Below are positions 5,319 through 6,486 of a stretch of 6,486 nucleotides of DNA, in pieces. Every line of letters starts with the position of its first letter. Position 1 is the stretch's first letter. The translations under genes were made by a program, and so were the position numbers. The stretch comes from Flavobacteriales bacterium (GTDB lineage: Bacteria; Bacteroidota; Bacteroidia; Flavobacteriales_D; Sanyastnellaceae): positions 1 through 6,486 of the forward strand of contig CANHIV010000060.1 of NCBI GenBank assembly GCA_947460525.1. The letters run 5' to 3'. The notes under the pieces were generated by a model. That model did no database searches and was not told the origin of the DNA. It saw only the letters and a list, made by a program, of their open reading frames with translations.

Positions 5319-6486
5319 ATGAAAAACAAAAAAAGCATTTTCAGAGTTGCCGCAGTTGCAGCTTTGACTTTCGGCGCATTTGCTTCTAGCAATGCTCAAT
5401 CCAATTTGGGTGCATCTTGTGGATGCCCAGCGGTAGCTTCACGTCCTGAAGTTATTGTTTCTTCAATGCCCGGTTACTCAGCCATCTCTGGAACTTACGG
5501 AGGAGAGTTGTTAAACGGTGCCGCTTTTACTTGTGCCAATACATACGTTTTGGACAAGAAAATTTACATCCCTTCTGGTCAGACATTGACCATTGAGCCA
5601 GGTACAGTTATCAAAGGAGCTACTGCAGCTACTACAGCTGAAGCCACTGCATTGGTAATTGAGCGTGGTGGACGTATCATTGCCAACGGAACAGAGTCTT
5701 GTCCAATCGTTTTCACTGCTCAAGCGGATGCAATGGACGGAACTTATCCTATTTCTAACAAGGGTATGTGGGGTGGTGTTGTTATCTTGGGTAAAGCACA
5801 CAACAACTTGACATTGGCCGCTAATGGTCCTTTCACTGTAGGTACTGCTGGTAAATTGGCTGTAGCTAATGGTTTGGGTACTGTAGAGGGTTTCCAAACT
5901 ACCAATACTCAAGATCAATTTGGTGCTAACTTGACAGCTGGTGAGTCTTTTAATGACGATGATAATTCAGGTATTCTTCGTTTTGTATCTATCCGTCACT
6001 CAGGTGCTATCTTGGCATTGGGTGGTGAGATCAACGGTTTAACTTTGGCTTCTGTAGGTCGTGCTACTACAGTTGAGCATATCGAAATCGTTTCTTGCGC
6101 GGATGACAATATCGAGATCTTCGGTGGAACAGTGAACTTGAAGTATTGTACAACTTTGTTCGGTAACGACGATATGTACGATTGGGATTTGGGTTGGACT
6201 GGTAAAGCGCAATTCTTGTTTGGTATGAAGTCAGACAACACATTCAGTGCTGACTCTGATAACGGATTTGAAATGGATAGCGATGACCAAAAGTCAAACA
6301 ACACACCCTATTCTCATCCTGTTATTTACAACACAACTTTGATTGGTAACTCTAAAGCTACTTTGAACACAGATAACTCTTCAATGGCAGGTATCAATGC
6401 AAAAGAATTCACTCAAGGTGAGATTTACAATTCAATCTTTGCTAACTTCAAAAACGGTTTCAACTTGCAAAAGAGCATCAGCGGAA
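5319..6486 (+). CDS. Secreted, probably beta-helical protein, highly expressed (3' end missing)
   Basis: The frame is open from ATG 5319 to the window edge (389 codons plus one base), so the gene is truncated on the right. Residues 1-26 are a signal peptide (MKNKKSIFRV, then Ala-rich core, SNA cleavage, mature start at Gln27). Next comes CGCP (34-37), then IPSGQTLTIEPGTVIKG (84-100), typical of the first coils of right-handed beta-helix proteins. Further blocks are ERGGRIIANGTESCPIVFTA (115-134), WGGVVILG (151-158), DDDNSGILRFVSIRHSG (213-229), CADDNIEIFGG (260-270), DDMYDWDLGWTGKAQ (284-298) and DSDNGFEMD (312-320). I recognise this set from Bacteroidota secreted proteins of unknown function, sometimes labelled T9SS-target or, misleadingly, multidrug transporter. 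No catalytic site is assignable. Six of seven Arg codons are CGT and Gly is mostly GGT, unlike the mixed use upstream, suggesting strong expression. It has its own transcription unit after the terminator. A T9SS domain may lie beyond the edge. Confidence 0.88.
   Translation, partial: MKNKKSIFRVAAVAALTFGAFASSNAQSNLGASCGCPAVASRPEVIVSSMPGYSAISGTYGGELLNGAAFTCANTYVLDKKIYIPSGQTLTIEPGTVIKGATAATTAEATALVIERGGRIIANGTESCPIVFTAQADAMDGTYPISNKGMWGGVVILGKAHNNLTLAANGPFTVGTAGKLAVANGLGTVEGFQTTNTQDQFGANLTAGESFNDDDNSGILRFVSIRHSGAILALGGEINGLTLASVGRATTVEHIEIVSCADDNIEIFGGTVNLKYCTTLFGNDDMYDWDLGWTGKAQFLFGMKSDNTFSADSDNGFEMDSDDQKSNNTPYSHPVIYNTTLIGNSKATLNTDNSSMAGINAKEFTQGEIYNSIFANFKNGFNLQKSISG

Noticed and set aside
5511..5918. 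135-codon minus-strand open frame
   Set aside because: Its Ser/Thr/Cys-rich composition is what the complement of GGT, GCT and ACT codons of the 5319 gene gives; no motif or start context.
5996..6304. 102-codon minus-strand open frame
   Set aside because: Antisense to the conserved core of the 5319 gene and without recognisable domain or signal.

Overview
The window looks like a chromosomal piece of a Gram-negative Bacteroidota bacterium, probably flavobacterial in the broad sense. The reasons are a long Bacteroidota-style TonB-dependent receptor, a type IX secretion (T9SS) type A sorting domain, a FISUMP-domain lipoprotein with a KEE sequence after its lipidated cysteine, signal peptides that all place Gln at the mature N-terminus, and starts that lack Shine-Dalgarno sequences, one of them behind a run of A. 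I cannot name a species.

Positions 2-5184 read as the 3' part of one plus-strand operon. It holds the barrel portion of a TonB-dependent receptor whose 5' end lies outside the window (2-2392). A T9SS-exported Cys-rich protein (2395-3729), a FISUMP lipoprotein (3737-4447) and a small outer-membrane beta-barrel protein (4454-5131) follow. The gaps between genes are only 2, 7 and 6 nt, and a strong intrinsic terminator (5155-5184) sits 23 nt after the last stop. All four products are predicted to sit in or on the outer membrane, so the cluster looks like a surface assembly built around a receptor. No SusD-like gene, enzyme or regulator is visible here, and the ligand cannot be read from the sequence.

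After a leader of about 135 nt, a separate gene starts at 5319 and runs off the right edge (389 codons visible). It encodes a secreted protein, probably a right-handed beta-helix, with a Gly/Asp-rich conserved core. Its codon use is much more uniform than in the upstream operon and its start follows seven A residues, both suggesting high expression. Its C-terminus, where a T9SS sorting domain might lie, is not visible.

The window has no RNA genes, mobile elements or CRISPR. The only intergenic region of any size is 5132-5318, which holds the terminator and presumably the promoter of the last gene.
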